Below, piece by piece: positions 52,847-62,317 of a DNA stretch of 64,000 nt. The position numbers and the translations under genes were made by a program. Source of the DNA: Mucilaginibacter oryzae (GTDB lineage Bacteria; Bacteroidota; Bacteroidia; Sphingobacteriales; Sphingobacteriaceae). The stretch is taken from the NCBI RefSeq assembly GCF_003148845.1, contig NZ_QGHA01000007.1, positions 124,001 through 188,000 on the forward strand. Reading direction: 5' to 3'. Below the pieces are notes generated by a model. The model was not told the DNA's origin, did not search any database, and was given only the letters and a program-made list of their open reading frames with translations. The stretch's first letter is position 1. Each line of letters begins with the position of its first letter.

Positions 52847-53737
52847 TCAGCCTTCAGCTTTAAGCTCCTTACTAACCGACAAAAGTTCCAGTACATCCTC
52901 TTCAGTACCCATAAAAGGGCCTGATGTTTGGATATTTAAACTTGCCATTGCTGCGGCAAATTCACCTGCCTCCTGGTAGCCTTTACCTTTGGCACGTTGA
53001 AATAGGTAGCCCGCCATGTACGTATCGCCGCAACCGGTAGCGTCAACAATTTCGGTTGGTTTATAGGCGGGGATGGTGTAGTAAACCCCATCTACATAAA
53101 TTACCGAACCCATGCTGCCAAGGGTTACCACTACTTCCTTAACCCCCCATTCGTTCAGCACTTTGGCACCTTGGTGGATATCGGTGATGCCGGTAAGCAC
53201 TTCCATTTCGTGTTCGTTTACTTTAAGGGTGGTAATGTACTGCAAAGCCTCACGTTTTTCGGGCCAGTCTACCGGGATTACATTTTTGTCTTCCACCTTG
53301 CGCAGGTAGCCTTGCGCATCAAGCGAAAGCCGGCCGTGTTGTGATAGTTTTTTGATAAAGTCCGTCGAGATATCATCGGCCAATAAAGGGCCAAGATGAA
53401 AAACGTTAGCTTCGATGCCGTTTAACTGGTGGATAACAAAAGGATCGGCTTTTTGAAGCACGCGCTGGGTACGGTGATCCTGGTTGCCGGAGTAGATATT
53501 TTCAAAATAAACAGTTTCGCCGCCGGTGGTGGCTTTTACTTCAATCCCTTTGTCGCGTAGCTTTTCAACAACGGGCATTTCGCTTAAAGCAATTGAGGTA
53601 ACCAGCACATAGCTCACATCCATATTGCGGATAGCATTTGAAAAATAGAACGAAGTGCCCCCCGCCATGTGTTTTACCGCCTGTGGGGTTACCACTTTAT
53701 CTAATGTTATATGCCCAACGCAACAAATATCGTACAT
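52847..53737 (-). CDS. PfkB-family carbohydrate/nucleoside kinase
   Basis: A 296-residue cytoplasmic ribokinase-fold enzyme. The C-terminal PfkB signature DATGCGDTYMAGYLFQ holds the catalytic Asp (GCGD) and anion hole; the N-terminal GGTSFYFSNAIRNM fits the sugar-binding side. Substrate is not determined. I chose ATG 53737 over TTG 53740. A good promoter (53786-53815) is upstream. The GT4 gene is upstream on the same strand but 134 bases away. Confidence 0.85.
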   Translation of the reverse strand: MYDICCVGHITLDKVVTPQAVKHMAGGTSFYFSNAIRNMDVSYVLVTSIALSEMPVVEKLRDKGIEVKATTGGETVYFENIYSGNQDHRTQRVLQKADPFVIHQLNGIEANVFHLGPLLADDISTDFIKKLSQHGRLSLDAQGYLRKVEDKNVIPVDWPEKREALQYITTLKVNEHEMEVLTGITDIHQGAKVLNEWGVKEVVVTLGSMGSVIYVDGVYYTIPAYKPTEIVDATGCGDTYMAGYLFQRAKGKGYQEAGEFAAAMASLNIQTSGPFMGTEEDVLELLSVSKELKAEG

Positions 53738-53785
53738 CAATTTTACTGTTTATGGTGATAAAAAACCGCCTTATTAAGGCAAACA

Positions 53786-53815
53786 GCAAAAGTAATAAAT
53801 ACCCAACGGAGTACA
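53786..53815 (-). promoter_or_regulatory. Candidate Bacteroidota promoter for PfkB gene
   Basis: On the minus strand TTG (53815-53813), 19 bases, then TACTTTTG (53793-53786), fitting the -33 TTG / -7 TAnnTTTG pattern with the expected spacing. It is 48 bases before the ATG. This is the best full match noted in the window. Confidence 0.55.
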
Positions 53816-53871
53816 AGGTTTATAACGGATTATAACAGAAGCGTTATAATTGACAGATACGACAACACCAT

Positions 53872-55044
53872 TTACACCACCGCCCCAAGCACGTGTTGGC
53901 GAGCCATCTCCGCCAGGTCGTCAAAATATACCGATGCCAGGTGTTCCCAGCTTAAACGGCGGCTGTACTCAAGGCCTTCTTCAATAAATTGCCTGCGTAG
54001 TGTGCTGTTTTTAAGCAGTATAGCTATCTTTTCCACATAACATGCGGCATCATACGGTTGGCATTTAAAACCATTGATACCCTGCTCAATAAAATCTTTC
54101 GATCCCCCGCCGTCGGCAATTACGCAAGGCAGGCCCGATGCCATCGCTTCGAGCACTACGTTACCGTAAGTTTCGGAAACAGAAGGGAAAACAAACAGCG
54201 TGGCCGAAGCATATAACACCGACAGCGTTTTATGATCAACCTTGCCCAGAAACACCGCGTTTTTCATGCGCGCTTCGCAGGCTTTACGAGCCACACCATC
54301 GCCGGCAATTAAAAAATTAACTTCAGGATGCTTATCCTGCATAACCTCGTAAATCCGGAATAAGGTTTCGAGGTTTTTTTCCCAAACCAGGCGGCTGGCA
54401 AACAGAATGGTTGGGTTGGTATTGCCGGTAAGTTGCTGTAATACTTCAACATTTCTGTTATCAGGCGAAAAAAGATGATTGTCCATCCCCCTTTGCCAAA
54501 GCTTCATGCGATAGGCCTTTACACCGATGTTCACAAGTTCGTTTTTCATGCTGTTTGATGGCACATAAACCTGGTCGCACTGGTTATAAAAGGCCCGGTG
54601 GCTATCGCATATCATCTGTTTAACCTTACCAATTAAAAACGGTGTGTGTTTAAGGTAGTAATCTATATAGGAGATAAAGTGGGTATGGTAAATGGAAATA
54701 ACCGGCAACGATCTTTGTGTGGCATATTTTAAGGCAAAACTACCCAGTAAGGAGGGAGTGGCTATATGTACAACATCCGGCGAGAATCTATCGAGTTCTT
54801 CTTTCAGTTCGCCGGTTACAAGCGCCGGGATGGCCATGGTATAACCTGTATTGATAGGCAGGGTAAGTGCAGGTACTTTTAACGATTCAAAACCGTACAA
54901 ATCATCCGGACCGGCGCCGTACACAAACAGAAAATCAAAAAGCCTGCGATCAATGCGTTTAATAAGCTGGTACATGGTTCGTACTGCGCCATCAAAATCT
55001 TCAATCAATATCTCGGCAAAAAAAGCAACTTTTATCCTTTTCAT
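53872..55044 (-). CDS. GT4-family glycosyltransferase
   Basis: A 390-residue GT-B glycosyltransferase of family 4. The acceptor half starts KVAFFAEILIEDFDGAVRTMYQL. The donor half has TILFASRLVWEKNLETL and the EX7E motif in PSVSETYGNVVLEAMASGLP, where the two Glu bind the nucleotide sugar. The overall pattern resembles lipid glycosyltransferases (mannosyl or SQD2-type). It has no membrane helix and is probably peripheral. It is 27 bases downstream of the GDPD/PLC-like gene and co-transcribed. Confidence 0.88.
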   Translation of the reverse strand: MKRIKVAFFAEILIEDFDGAVRTMYQLIKRIDRRLFDFLFVYGAGPDDLYGFESLKVPALTLPINTGYTMAIPALVTGELKEELDRFSPDVVHIATPSLLGSFALKYATQRSLPVISIYHTHFISYIDYYLKHTPFLIGKVKQMICDSHRAFYNQCDQVYVPSNSMKNELVNIGVKAYRMKLWQRGMDNHLFSPDNRNVEVLQQLTGNTNPTILFASRLVWEKNLETLFRIYEVMQDKHPEVNFLIAGDGVARKACEARMKNAVFLGKVDHKTLSVLYASATLFVFPSVSETYGNVVLEAMASGLPCVIADGGGSKDFIEQGINGFKCQPYDAACYVEKIAILLKNSTLRRQFIEEGLEYSRRLSWEHLASVYFDDLAEMARQHVLGAVV

Positions 55045-55071
55045 TTTATTACCGATTAGCAGATGTAAAAA

Positions 55072-55947
55072 CTATTTACCGTTTAGCCGGGCATTGGCAT
55101 ACCGTACCTGCTCGGCAGTATGCTCTTCTTCCTGGCGTTTATTTTCAAAAAAATCGCGTAGCTCAGCAAGTTTATCGGTATTGATCAAATCAACATCACA
55201 ATCAAGCAGGGCACGCCATACCTCTTTATTTTCGGGCGAAGCCCAAAGCCTAACCCTTTTTTTATACTGGTGCGCTGCGGTTACATAGCTGATCAATAAT
55301 TGCCTTTGGCTTTCGGGCATAGGCCCTTTGCCGGTCCAGTTAAGCAGGTGCGAATATTTACAGCTGGCGGTTTGATAAACCGCGTTCGATGTGGTATCGG
55401 TACGCACCTGCATCAGGTCTTCATCAATAAAAGCGTAACGCAGGGATTGCTCCCTGATTACCTGGTAAGGCTTGTTGCCTGTTAAAACAATAGTAACCTT
55501 ACCTTGCCTGACCTCGCCGTTGTCGTAGCTTGACAGGATGGACTTGTAATTTTTTAGTATTTCAGCAAGTTTGGCATAGGTTTTCTCCGCGTCGGATTTG
55601 ATGTCGATCATCAGCGTTATCGGGTAAAGCGGGTATTTGATTTCGCTGTTCCGCCCGTCGTAATAATCCAGCAGGGGTTTAAGATAAAGCTGCTCGAGGG
55701 TTCTTTTTTTCCGGAAGGCCGGGAGCAGGTGTGCTACCAGCAATTCATCGTCGCGCAGGTAAATATCGGCTTCAACGTTTAAAAAGCCATGGTCCAGCGC
55801 ATCATAAAGCGGGCGGCTGTGCCAGTAATCATTATGGGCGAAAGCTCTGGGGAGGGGGCTGCGTTGAGCCTGCGCGCAGGCAGCTGAAAGTGTGATAATA
55901 ACAAAAAATATAAATTTCAGGTGCTTGTGGCAAAATGCGGCTTGCAT
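55072..55947 (-). CDS. Secreted PI-PLC/GDPD-like phosphodiesterase domain protein
   Basis: A 291-residue protein with a signal peptide (about 1-28, ending AQAQR). The mature part opens PRAFAHNDYWHSRPLYDALDHGFLNVEADIYLRDDELLVAH, the His-Asn ... Glu-x-Asp pattern of the TIM-barrel phosphodiesterases (GDPD/PI-PLC), with LMIDIKSDAEKTY later. It likely cuts glycerophosphodiesters in the periplasm; the substrate is unknown. I chose ATG 55947 over TTG 55971. It heads a two-gene unit with the GT4 gene, perhaps for lipid turnover. Confidence 0.8.
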   Translation of the reverse strand: MQAAFCHKHLKFIFFVIITLSAACAQAQRSPLPRAFAHNDYWHSRPLYDALDHGFLNVEADIYLRDDELLVAHLLPAFRKKRTLEQLYLKPLLDYYDGRNSEIKYPLYPITLMIDIKSDAEKTYAKLAEILKNYKSILSSYDNGEVRQGKVTIVLTGNKPYQVIREQSLRYAFIDEDLMQVRTDTTSNAVYQTASCKYSHLLNWTGKGPMPESQRQLLISYVTAAHQYKKRVRLWASPENKEVWRALLDCDVDLINTDKLAELRDFFENKRQEEEHTAEQVRYANARLNGK

Positions 55948-56130
55948 CGTAAATTTTATTTGTTGATCCAAAGATACCCGGGCTATATGTACAGACAGTT
56001 ATGTCATGATAAAGTAAATGTATCACGCCCTTTAACTTTGTGTAAACAAGTTTACATTTTCATTACAATAAAGTTTGGCCATACCATCGCAACTTTACAT
56101 GGGTTAGGTTAATCGAGATCTTAAAAGCGT

Positions 56131-57021
56131 CTAATTACCCTGGTGCATCCGCATCAACCTGTTCCCTAATTCCTGCCAGTTTTCTGCCTGAAAGTTAATA
56201 TTGGCCAAACCGGCTATCTGTTTAAAAACATTAGTACATGACATACCGTTTGCCCGCATAAACCTGACCGAAGTTGAACCTGCCGATTTGGACAGCTTCA
56301 GCCCCGATGGTTCAAGTAGTAATGGATGATGATAAAATACGGTGTCTTCAAAAATATGCTTTCCAAGTGTTTTAGCCAGCGCCAGTTGCGCCAGGGTGGA
56401 GTGCCATAAATCCTCGCCGCGTACAATCAGGTCGGTGCCATAAAACAGATCATCAATAAGCGAGGTTAGCTGATAGGCCGGGAAACCATCTTTTTTGCGT
56501 ACCACAAAATTTCGCATCCCGGCGGGCAGTTCGGTACTTATCGTTTCGCCCGCATAAGTTTTTACCTTTATCGGGTTGCCATCAGTGTATAAACGCCAGC
56601 TTGCTTCAGGGGTATCTAAAGGGATTTTTTTGTTGATGCAGTTACAGGTTCCGTTTTCAAGCAATTGCTTACGGCTGCAGGTGCAGGCAAAAACAGCCCC
56701 TTTGTTTTTTAGCTCATCCAGCGCCTCAGTATATAACGGCATCCGGTGCAACTGTGAAAACGCGCGCTCAAACTCATCAGCATCCCGTGGCCCTTCATCC
56801 CTGGGGATTTCCAAAAAACGCAGCGTGTCAAAAATATCCGCCAGGTATTCAGGAGTAAATCTCGCCCGGTCCAGATCGTCTATCCGCAGCAATATTTTTG
56901 CGCCATGCATACAGGCCAACGCGGCCGTTATTGCAAACGACAAGATATTGCCTACATGCAAAAAGCCGCTTGGCGTTGGTGCAATGCGGGTTTTATTAAA
57001 GTATAACGGCTGGCTTTTCAC
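56131..57021 (-). CDS. gluQRS: Glutamyl-Q tRNA(Asp) synthetase-like protein (GluQRS)
   Basis: A 296-residue class-I synthetase catalytic core without the anticodon-binding domain. HIGH-like GFLHVGN follows TRIAPTPSG, DDLDRARF is the active-site Asp-Asp, the zinc-binding CTCSRKQLLENGTCNC is present, and KLSKS is the KMSKS motif. GluQRS attaches glutamate to queuosine at position 34 of tRNA-Asp. The start is uncertain: I prefer GTG 57021, but TTG 57054 is also open (307 residues). No ATG is at the right place. Confidence 0.88.
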   Translation of the reverse strand: MKSQPLYFNKTRIAPTPSGFLHVGNILSFAITAALACMHGAKILLRIDDLDRARFTPEYLADIFDTLRFLEIPRDEGPRDADEFERAFSQLHRMPLYTEALDELKNKGAVFACTCSRKQLLENGTCNCINKKIPLDTPEASWRLYTDGNPIKVKTYAGETISTELPAGMRNFVVRKKDGFPAYQLTSLIDDLFYGTDLIVRGEDLWHSTLAQLALAKTLGKHIFEDTVFYHHPLLLEPSGLKLSKSAGSTSVRFMRANGMSCTNVFKQIAGLANINFQAENWQELGNRLMRMHQGN

Positions 57022-57162
57022 TCTCCCTGATTTGATGAACAGCCGAATATACAAAAGCTTACTATGAAGGCGGTGGCGTTTGATATTGATTTATTTTCGG
57101 CACGCCGAACCAATAACAGCTCGCTAAAACAGAAAAGGCACAATTTAAACCAATATGTTAAG

Positions 57163-57170
57163 TACATTTG
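57163..57170 (+). promoter_or_regulatory. Candidate -7 element before SMUG2 gene
   Basis: TACATTTG fits TAnnTTTG but ends only 4 bases before the ATG, which would make the message leaderless. No -33 box is clear. Weak. Confidence 0.2.
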
Positions 57171-57174
57171 AATT

Positions 57175-57867
57175 ATGACATTTGCAGACAGGGTTATCCG
57201 GTTCAATGAGCAGCTTATTTATACCGGCGATCCTTTACCACCCGGCATCCGCATCCTTAACCCTTTTAAAGAGTACCCGCAAACCATGCGCATTGTTGAT
57301 GCTTTTTATCATCGGTATTATAACGATAATAACCAGCGCCATATCATCCTGGGGATCAACCCGGGGAGGTTTGGCGGCGGGCTCACCGGCATCCCCTTCA
57401 CCGATCCGAAAAGGTTAATGTCTGAATGCCATATTCCTTACGAAGGCAAATTATCACATGAGCCGTCGTCTGTTTTTGTTTACGAGGTAATCAATGCCTT
57501 TGGCGGTGCGGAGGCTTTTTATAATAAGATCTACATCAACTCTCCCTGTCCGCTGGGGTTTACCAGTATCGACGAAAAAGGGCGGGAAAAGAATTACAAT
57601 TACTATGATAGTAAAGATCTCACCAAAGCGGTATACCATTTCATGATCGAAAACATCCGGAAGCAGATAGCCCTTGGGGTTAATACCGATAAATGCTTTT
57701 GCTTCGGCACCGGAAAAAACGAGACTTTTTTAAAGAAACTGAATGATGAATACCGGTTTTTTGGCGAGATCATCGCGCTGGAACACCCGCGGTTTATTAT
57801 GCAGTATAAAACCAAAAGCAAGCAGTTTTATATCGATAAGTATTTGGCGGCGTTTGAGGGGATATAA
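57175..57867 (+). CDS. SMUG2-type DNA glycosylase family protein (DUF4918)
   Basis: A 230-residue cytoplasmic protein of the uracil-DNA-glycosylase superfamily. IILGINPGRFGGGLTGIPFTDPKRL is the motif 1 region, with Asn-Pro-Gly in place of the water-activating Asp of Ung; NSPCPLGFTS and EHPRFIMQYK are further family segments, the latter with the His-Pro-Arg of motif 2. It probably excises uracil or damaged bases. It is divergent from gluQRS. Confidence 0.85.
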   Translation: MTFADRVIRFNEQLIYTGDPLPPGIRILNPFKEYPQTMRIVDAFYHRYYNDNNQRHIILGINPGRFGGGLTGIPFTDPKRLMSECHIPYEGKLSHEPSSVFVYEVINAFGGAEAFYNKIYINSPCPLGFTSIDEKGREKNYNYYDSKDLTKAVYHFMIENIRKQIALGVNTDKCFCFGTGKNETFLKKLNDEYRFFGEIIALEHPRFIMQYKTKSKQFYIDKYLAAFEGI

Positions 57868-57953
57868 ACCGATAGCAGCAGGATATGAAACAAGTTTAAC
57901 ACCAGGGAAATCACTTTTAGAATAGTCATGCTATTTATAAAAATTATATAAAG

Positions 57954-58075
57954 AAATTTTCACACGAATTATCTTTTAAGTCGGATACAATTAAACGAAT
58001 TACACGAATGGTCATTTTCCTGGTATTAAAGTATTCGTGTAATTCGGCAATTCGTAACAATTCGTGTGAAAATTT
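57954..58075. repeat. Nested inverted repeat of ATTCGTGTAATTCG type
   Basis: The outer arm AAATTTTCACACGAATT (57954-57970) is the exact reverse complement of 58059-58075, and the inner arm CGAATTACACGAAT (57996-58009) of 58033-58046. Together they form a long cruciform or RNA hairpin. It fills most of the gap between the SMUG2 and nucleoside hydrolase genes. It could act as a terminator but is longer and AT-rich. Confidence 0.75.
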
Positions 58076-58198
58076 TTAAGTTATATCTGTCGATATTTTG
58101 TAACGGGTTAAAGCGATTCCCTGGTTCAACACACTACATTATTATCGTGTCGTAAAAACGCTTATATTGTGTTCACTAACCGGTAAACCAATTAAGCT

Positions 58199-59218
58199 AT
58201 GTTCAAAAACAAATCGCTGATCTTTTTATTGTTGATCACTGCAATACCTTCGTTTTTAATTGCGCAGGTTAATCCGGCGTTTAAAGCCATCAAACCGCGC
58301 TTCAGGGTGATTATGGATAACGATTTTGGCGGCGATCCTGATGGTTTATTCGCGCTTACGCACCTGGTGCTGTCCCCCTCGGTTGAAGTGCGGGGCGTTA
58401 TCGGTTCGCACCTCAATGCCAACGATGGTTTCGATAAATCAAAAACACAGGCAGACAACGCCGTAAAAAAAGCGGCAGAGTTGCTGGATGTTTTAAAGGT
58501 TAAAAACCGTTTTCCGCTTGTTGCCGGATCAAATACCGCCATGATCAATGATACCACGCCGGTTAAAAGCGCGGCTGTTGATCTGATCATCAAAGAAGCA
58601 TCACGCACAGATACATCCTTACCTTTATATATCCTTTGCGGCGCGGGCCTTACCGAAATCGCTTCGGCGGTGTTAACCGAACCCAAAATTGCCGATAAGG
58701 TTATTTTGGTTTGGATAGGCGGACCCGAATACGCTGATATTGCCATGCCCCCACCCAATTTCAGCAGCCCCGAATACAACCTCAATATTGATATAGCAGC
58801 GGCGCGGGCCGTTTTTAACCATTCGCAACTTAAACTTTGGCAAATACCACGAGATGCTTACCGCCAGGCCATCCTGCCCTGGTCAGAATTGCAAACCCGG
58901 ATAAAGCCGCATGGCGAAACAGGTAAATACCTGGCCGGGGTGCTTGAAAATTTGATGGTCAACATACAGCAATATAAACTCAATCTTGGCGAGGTTTATA
59001 TCCTGGGCGATAGTCCGCTGGTATTGTTAACAGCGCTGCAATCCTCATTTGAGGCCGATCCGTCATCCAGTGAATATGTTTTGAAGCCTTGTCCGCTGAT
59101 TGACGCGCAGGGAGGGTATGCATATAACAGTTATGGCCGCAATATCCGGGTGTACCGCAGGCTGGATATCAACCTGATGTTTAATGATTTTTTTGCCAAG
59201 CTGGAGTTGAATAAATAA
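58199..59218 (+). CDS. Secreted nucleoside-hydrolase-like protein
   Basis: A 339-residue protein with a signal peptide (about 1-22, ending LIAQV). The ribose/calcium motif of nucleoside hydrolases (DTDPGIDDA in IunH) is present as DNDFGGDPDG at residues 40-49, so the last Asp pair is changed to Asp-Pro-Asp-Gly. GAGLTEIASAV and the late NIDIAAARAVFNHS fit the same fold. Because it is exported it would act on nucleosides or other sugars outside the cell. Activity is uncertain. Confidence 0.8.
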   Translation: MFKNKSLIFLLLITAIPSFLIAQVNPAFKAIKPRFRVIMDNDFGGDPDGLFALTHLVLSPSVEVRGVIGSHLNANDGFDKSKTQADNAVKKAAELLDVLKVKNRFPLVAGSNTAMINDTTPVKSAAVDLIIKEASRTDTSLPLYILCGAGLTEIASAVLTEPKIADKVILVWIGGPEYADIAMPPPNFSSPEYNLNIDIAAARAVFNHSQLKLWQIPRDAYRQAILPWSELQTRIKPHGETGKYLAGVLENLMVNIQQYKLNLGEVYILGDSPLVLLTALQSSFEADPSSSEYVLKPCPLIDAQGGYAYNSYGRNIRVYRRLDINLMFNDFFAKLELNK

Positions 59219-59325
59219 TAATTTCAAAGTTTATGCGAAATAGCGGATCACTTGAGCAGCCGGGATGCTTTAAGAGCCTTTGTTGTAGCATGTTGATTGG
59301 ATTGGCAGCAAGCTCCTGTAAAAAC

Positions 59326-59354
59326 ACAGCCCGGCGACATACGCGCCGGGCTGT
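59326..59354. terminator. Hairpin between converging genes
   Basis: ACAGCCCGGCG (59326-59336) pairs with CGCCGGGCTGT (59344-59354) around a seven-base loop, between the nucleoside hydrolase and porin genes that converge here. A run of A precedes it, giving T on the minus strand, so it best stops the porin gene. Confidence 0.7.
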
Positions 59355-59395
59355 ACCGTGAAATACTGCCTTATAAAAAGGCGTTCTACCTGTTG

Positions 59396-59968
59396 TTAAA
59401 AAATCTTAAAACCAACGCTTAAAGCCCAAAGGTTTTGGCGTTTGGCAAAGCTGTCGCTCACTTTGGTTAAGCCACCCTCGTAACGTAAATCGGCAGTGAT
59501 CGAACCGAAATCAACGCCCGCGCCGGCCTGGAAACCAAAATTGCTTTTATTGAAATTATCGGCAGCATTGCTGATGTTATTGCCCAGGCTTGTGTTTTGA
59601 TCAAGCGTGTAGGTATAAATGGGCCCAGCCATAATACGGAAATTCAAATCTTTCTCGCCGAACGATTTACCTATTAATAAAGGAACATTGAGGTTAGTGA
59701 ACCGTACTTTACCCTCAAAAGCGGTATTGTTTTGGTTCGATTCAAATTTGCCGCCCGTTCCGCTCAGGTAAAGCTCGGGTTGAAAATACACATCGTTACC
59801 TACGCGGGCAAATAAACCGGCCTGGTAACCGGTGAGGTTTTTATCGTTAAAGTTATCGGAGCTTATTTTTGAGAAATTGACACCGCCTTTAACACCTAAT
59901 GAGAACTGCGCTTTTGCGCTGATGCTTACTGCCATCAGAATCAGCGCGCTTAATAGATACTTTTTCAT
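59396..59968 (-). CDS. Porin-family outer-membrane beta-barrel protein
   Basis: A 190-residue protein with a signal peptide (1-20, ending AKAQF). The mature part FSLGVKGGVNFSKISSDNFNDKNLTGYQAGLFARV and the last strand LWALSVGFKIF are typical of the OMP_b-brl (OmpW/OmpX-like, eight-strand) porin family of Bacteroidota. Its role is structural or in small-solute passage. Confidence 0.88.
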   Translation of the reverse strand: MKKYLLSALILMAVSISAKAQFSLGVKGGVNFSKISSDNFNDKNLTGYQAGLFARVGNDVYFQPELYLSGTGGKFESNQNNTAFEGKVRFTNLNVPLLIGKSFGEKDLNFRIMAGPIYTYTLDQNTSLGNNISNAADNFNKSNFGFQAGAGVDFGSITADLRYEGGLTKVSDSFAKRQNLWALSVGFKIF

Positions 59969-60137
59969 GTTTTTTTCAATGTTAGTTGTAAATGCCTTAA
60001 CGTAATAAACCGTTTAAATGGTATACCGCCTTAAGGGGCTGATTAATATTGGTAACATTACAAGGCTAAATTTTAGTCATATGCCATATAATCAATACGT
60101 GGGCCAACATTTAAACATCGCCAACGGGGATTTTTTA

Positions 60138-60145
60138 TATTTTTG
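60138..60145 (+). promoter_or_regulatory. Candidate -7 element upstream of CsbD-like gene
   Basis: TATTTTTG (TAnnTTTG) lies 18 bases before the ATG at 60164. No -33 box is clear. Confidence 0.35.
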
Positions 60146-60163
60146 CCTAAAATAACTTTGAAC

Positions 60164-60379
60164 ATGGCTGAGATCAGTATCACTAACAAGGATTGGGAAC
60201 GTGTAAAGATCAAAATTCAACGCAAATACAACCATCTGACCGACGAACAGTTGAAATACAGCGAAGGACAGGAAGAAAGCCTGATTACCAAATTGATGGA
60301 ATTGGTGAACCGCGACCGTAAATATGTGGTTTTCACCTTGAAAAAGGCCCTGGTTAATATTGATAATAACAGGCTTTAA
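60164..60379 (+). CDS. CsbD-like small stress protein
   Basis: A 71-residue, charged, all-helical cytoplasmic protein. DWERVKIKIQRKYNHLTDEQLKYSEGQEESLITKL matches the pattern of the CsbD family (general stress proteins) seen in Bacteroidota, with the WxxVKxKxxxKxxxLTDxxLxxxEGxxxxL frame. I chose ATG 60164 over TTG 60143. It stands alone with a TAnnTTTG element just upstream. Confidence 0.7.
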   Translation: MAEISITNKDWERVKIKIQRKYNHLTDEQLKYSEGQEESLITKLMELVNRDRKYVVFTLKKALVNIDNNRL

Positions 60380-60459
60380 AATACGACACTGCGTTTATAA
60401 AAACCGGCTGGCTTTTTTGTATTTTTATTTTTTTAGGATAAACGTTTAAACAGGGTACA

Positions 60460-62193
60460 GTGAACAGAAAAGTATACAAAAGAGCCGGTTTATTTGCCGG
60501 AATAGCTATTTTGGCTACAGGCATATTAGCGTTTAACGACGACCTGTTTCAAATTTCTAAAAATCTCGATGTTTTTGCCTCGGTTTACAAAGAGGTAAAC
60601 ATTAACTATGTTGATGATATCAATTCGGCCCGGCTGGTGAAAACCGGTGTTGATGCCATGCTGGATGGCCTTGACCCTTATACTGAGTTTGTACCCGAAT
60701 CTGAAATTGAAGATTACAAGCTGCATTATGTAAGCACCCAATACGGCGGTATTGGCGCCAGTATCTTTTTGCGTAACCAAAAAGTGTATGTGTCGGATGT
60801 ATTTGCCGGTTTCCCCGCCCAAAAAGCTGATGTACACCCCGGCGATCAGTTATTGAAGATCAACGATGTGGATCTGAAGGGCAAGGATAATGACCAGGTG
60901 AGCGCCCTGCTTAAGGGATCAAAAGGCGCTCCGATCAAATTATTAATTAAACGCGATAATACCCCGCAGCCTTTCGAAAAAAATCTTATCCGTGACGAGA
61001 TCAAGCAGCCTAATGTATCCTACTTCGGGATGGTTGACGGCAACATGGGTTATATCAAGCTCGATAAATTTCTCGAAAATTCGGCGGCTGAGGTAACTAA
61101 CGCCCTAACCGAAATTAAAAGGAAAAACCCCAACGGGATCATCCTCGATCTGCGCTCAAACGGGGGCGGCATTTTGCAGGAAGCCGTTAAAATTGTAAAC
61201 CTTTTTGTACCCAGGGATGTGGAGATTGTATCGCAAAAAGGAAAAATAAAGGATAAAAACTTTACCTACAGCACCATCAGCACTCCGCTGGAGCCTAACC
61301 TGCCGCTGGTGGTTTTGGTTAACAGCCATTCGGCCTCGGCAAGCGAAATTGTGGCCGGCTCGTTGCAGGATCTTGATCGCGCGGTAATTATAGGGCAGCG
61401 CAGTTATGGAAAAGGGCTGGTACAGCAAACCTTTAACCTGCCTTACAACAGCCTGGTAAAAATTACCATCGCTAAATACTATATCCCTTCAGGCCGCTGC
61501 ATCCAGGAGTTGGATTATACGCATCGGAAGGATGATGGCAGCGTGTTGAAAGTAGCCGATTCATTGATCCACGAGTTTAAAACCAAAAACGGGCGCTCGG
61601 TTTATGACGGCAGCGGTATTTATCCGGATTTGTTCATTAAACAGGAGAAATTTGCCAATGTTACCCAGGCGCTGGTGGGTAAGCTGCTGATATTTGATTA
61701 TGCCACCGTTTACCGGGATAAGCACAATAAAATTCCGGATGCCCGATCGTTTAAATTAAGCGACGACGATTACAACGATTTTATAAAATACCTTGCCGAT
61801 AAAAACTACAGCTATACCACGTCATCAGAAAAGCTGTTGAGCAAGCTGAAGGACGAGGTCACCAAAGAAAAACAGTTTACTGAAATCCAGGCCGAGTATG
61901 ACGGTTTGCGCAATAAACTCCTCGCCAGTAAAAAGAACGACCTGGTGCAGCATAAAGAGGAGATTAAGCAGGTGCTTGAAAACGAAATCGTATCGCGCTA
62001 TTACTATGAAAAAGGGCGTTATGAAACCAACTTTAAATATGATAAGGAGTTGGCCCAGGCCGTTAAAACCATGCAGGATAAAGCACAGCTGGCATCTATA
62101 TTAAAAGGTGAAGGCAGCTATAAAGTTATCGGCAAGCCGGTACTGGCGATGGCCGGTAAAAAGCCCGCAGACAAGGATAGTGATGACGAGTAA
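60460..62193 (+). CDS. S41-family C-terminal processing protease (CtpA-like)
   Basis: A 577-residue periplasmic protease anchored by an N-terminal helix (about 8-27). A PDZ domain (about 95-170, YGGIGASIFLRNQKVYVSDVFAGFPA) selects C-terminal tails. The catalytic Ser293 lies in NSHSASASEI and the Lys318 in YGKGLVQ, spaced 25 residues as in Prc, with Asp304. A C-terminal extension (about 370-577) is charged and helical. It starts with GTG at 60460. Such proteases trim or remove envelope proteins. Confidence 0.93.
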   Translation: MNRKVYKRAGLFAGIAILATGILAFNDDLFQISKNLDVFASVYKEVNINYVDDINSARLVKTGVDAMLDGLDPYTEFVPESEIEDYKLHYVSTQYGGIGASIFLRNQKVYVSDVFAGFPAQKADVHPGDQLLKINDVDLKGKDNDQVSALLKGSKGAPIKLLIKRDNTPQPFEKNLIRDEIKQPNVSYFGMVDGNMGYIKLDKFLENSAAEVTNALTEIKRKNPNGIILDLRSNGGGILQEAVKIVNLFVPRDVEIVSQKGKIKDKNFTYSTISTPLEPNLPLVVLVNSHSASASEIVAGSLQDLDRAVIIGQRSYGKGLVQQTFNLPYNSLVKITIAKYYIPSGRCIQELDYTHRKDDGSVLKVADSLIHEFKTKNGRSVYDGSGIYPDLFIKQEKFANVTQALVGKLLIFDYATVYRDKHNKIPDARSFKLSDDDYNDFIKYLADKNYSYTTSSEKLLSKLKDEVTKEKQFTEIQAEYDGLRNKLLASKKNDLVQHKEEIKQVLENEIVSRYYYEKGRYETNFKYDKELAQAVKTMQDKAQLASILKGEGSYKVIGKPVLAMAGKKPADKDSDDE

Positions 62194-62317
62194 GCCGATA
62201 GCGGTTGATTTTTAATCCTCCTGATTGTAACCTTATAGTTACCCGTTGCAACACGCGTTATATTAAACCTCCAGGCCCGTGATGTTGTCATACCTGCAAA
62301 CAAAATGACAACACGCC

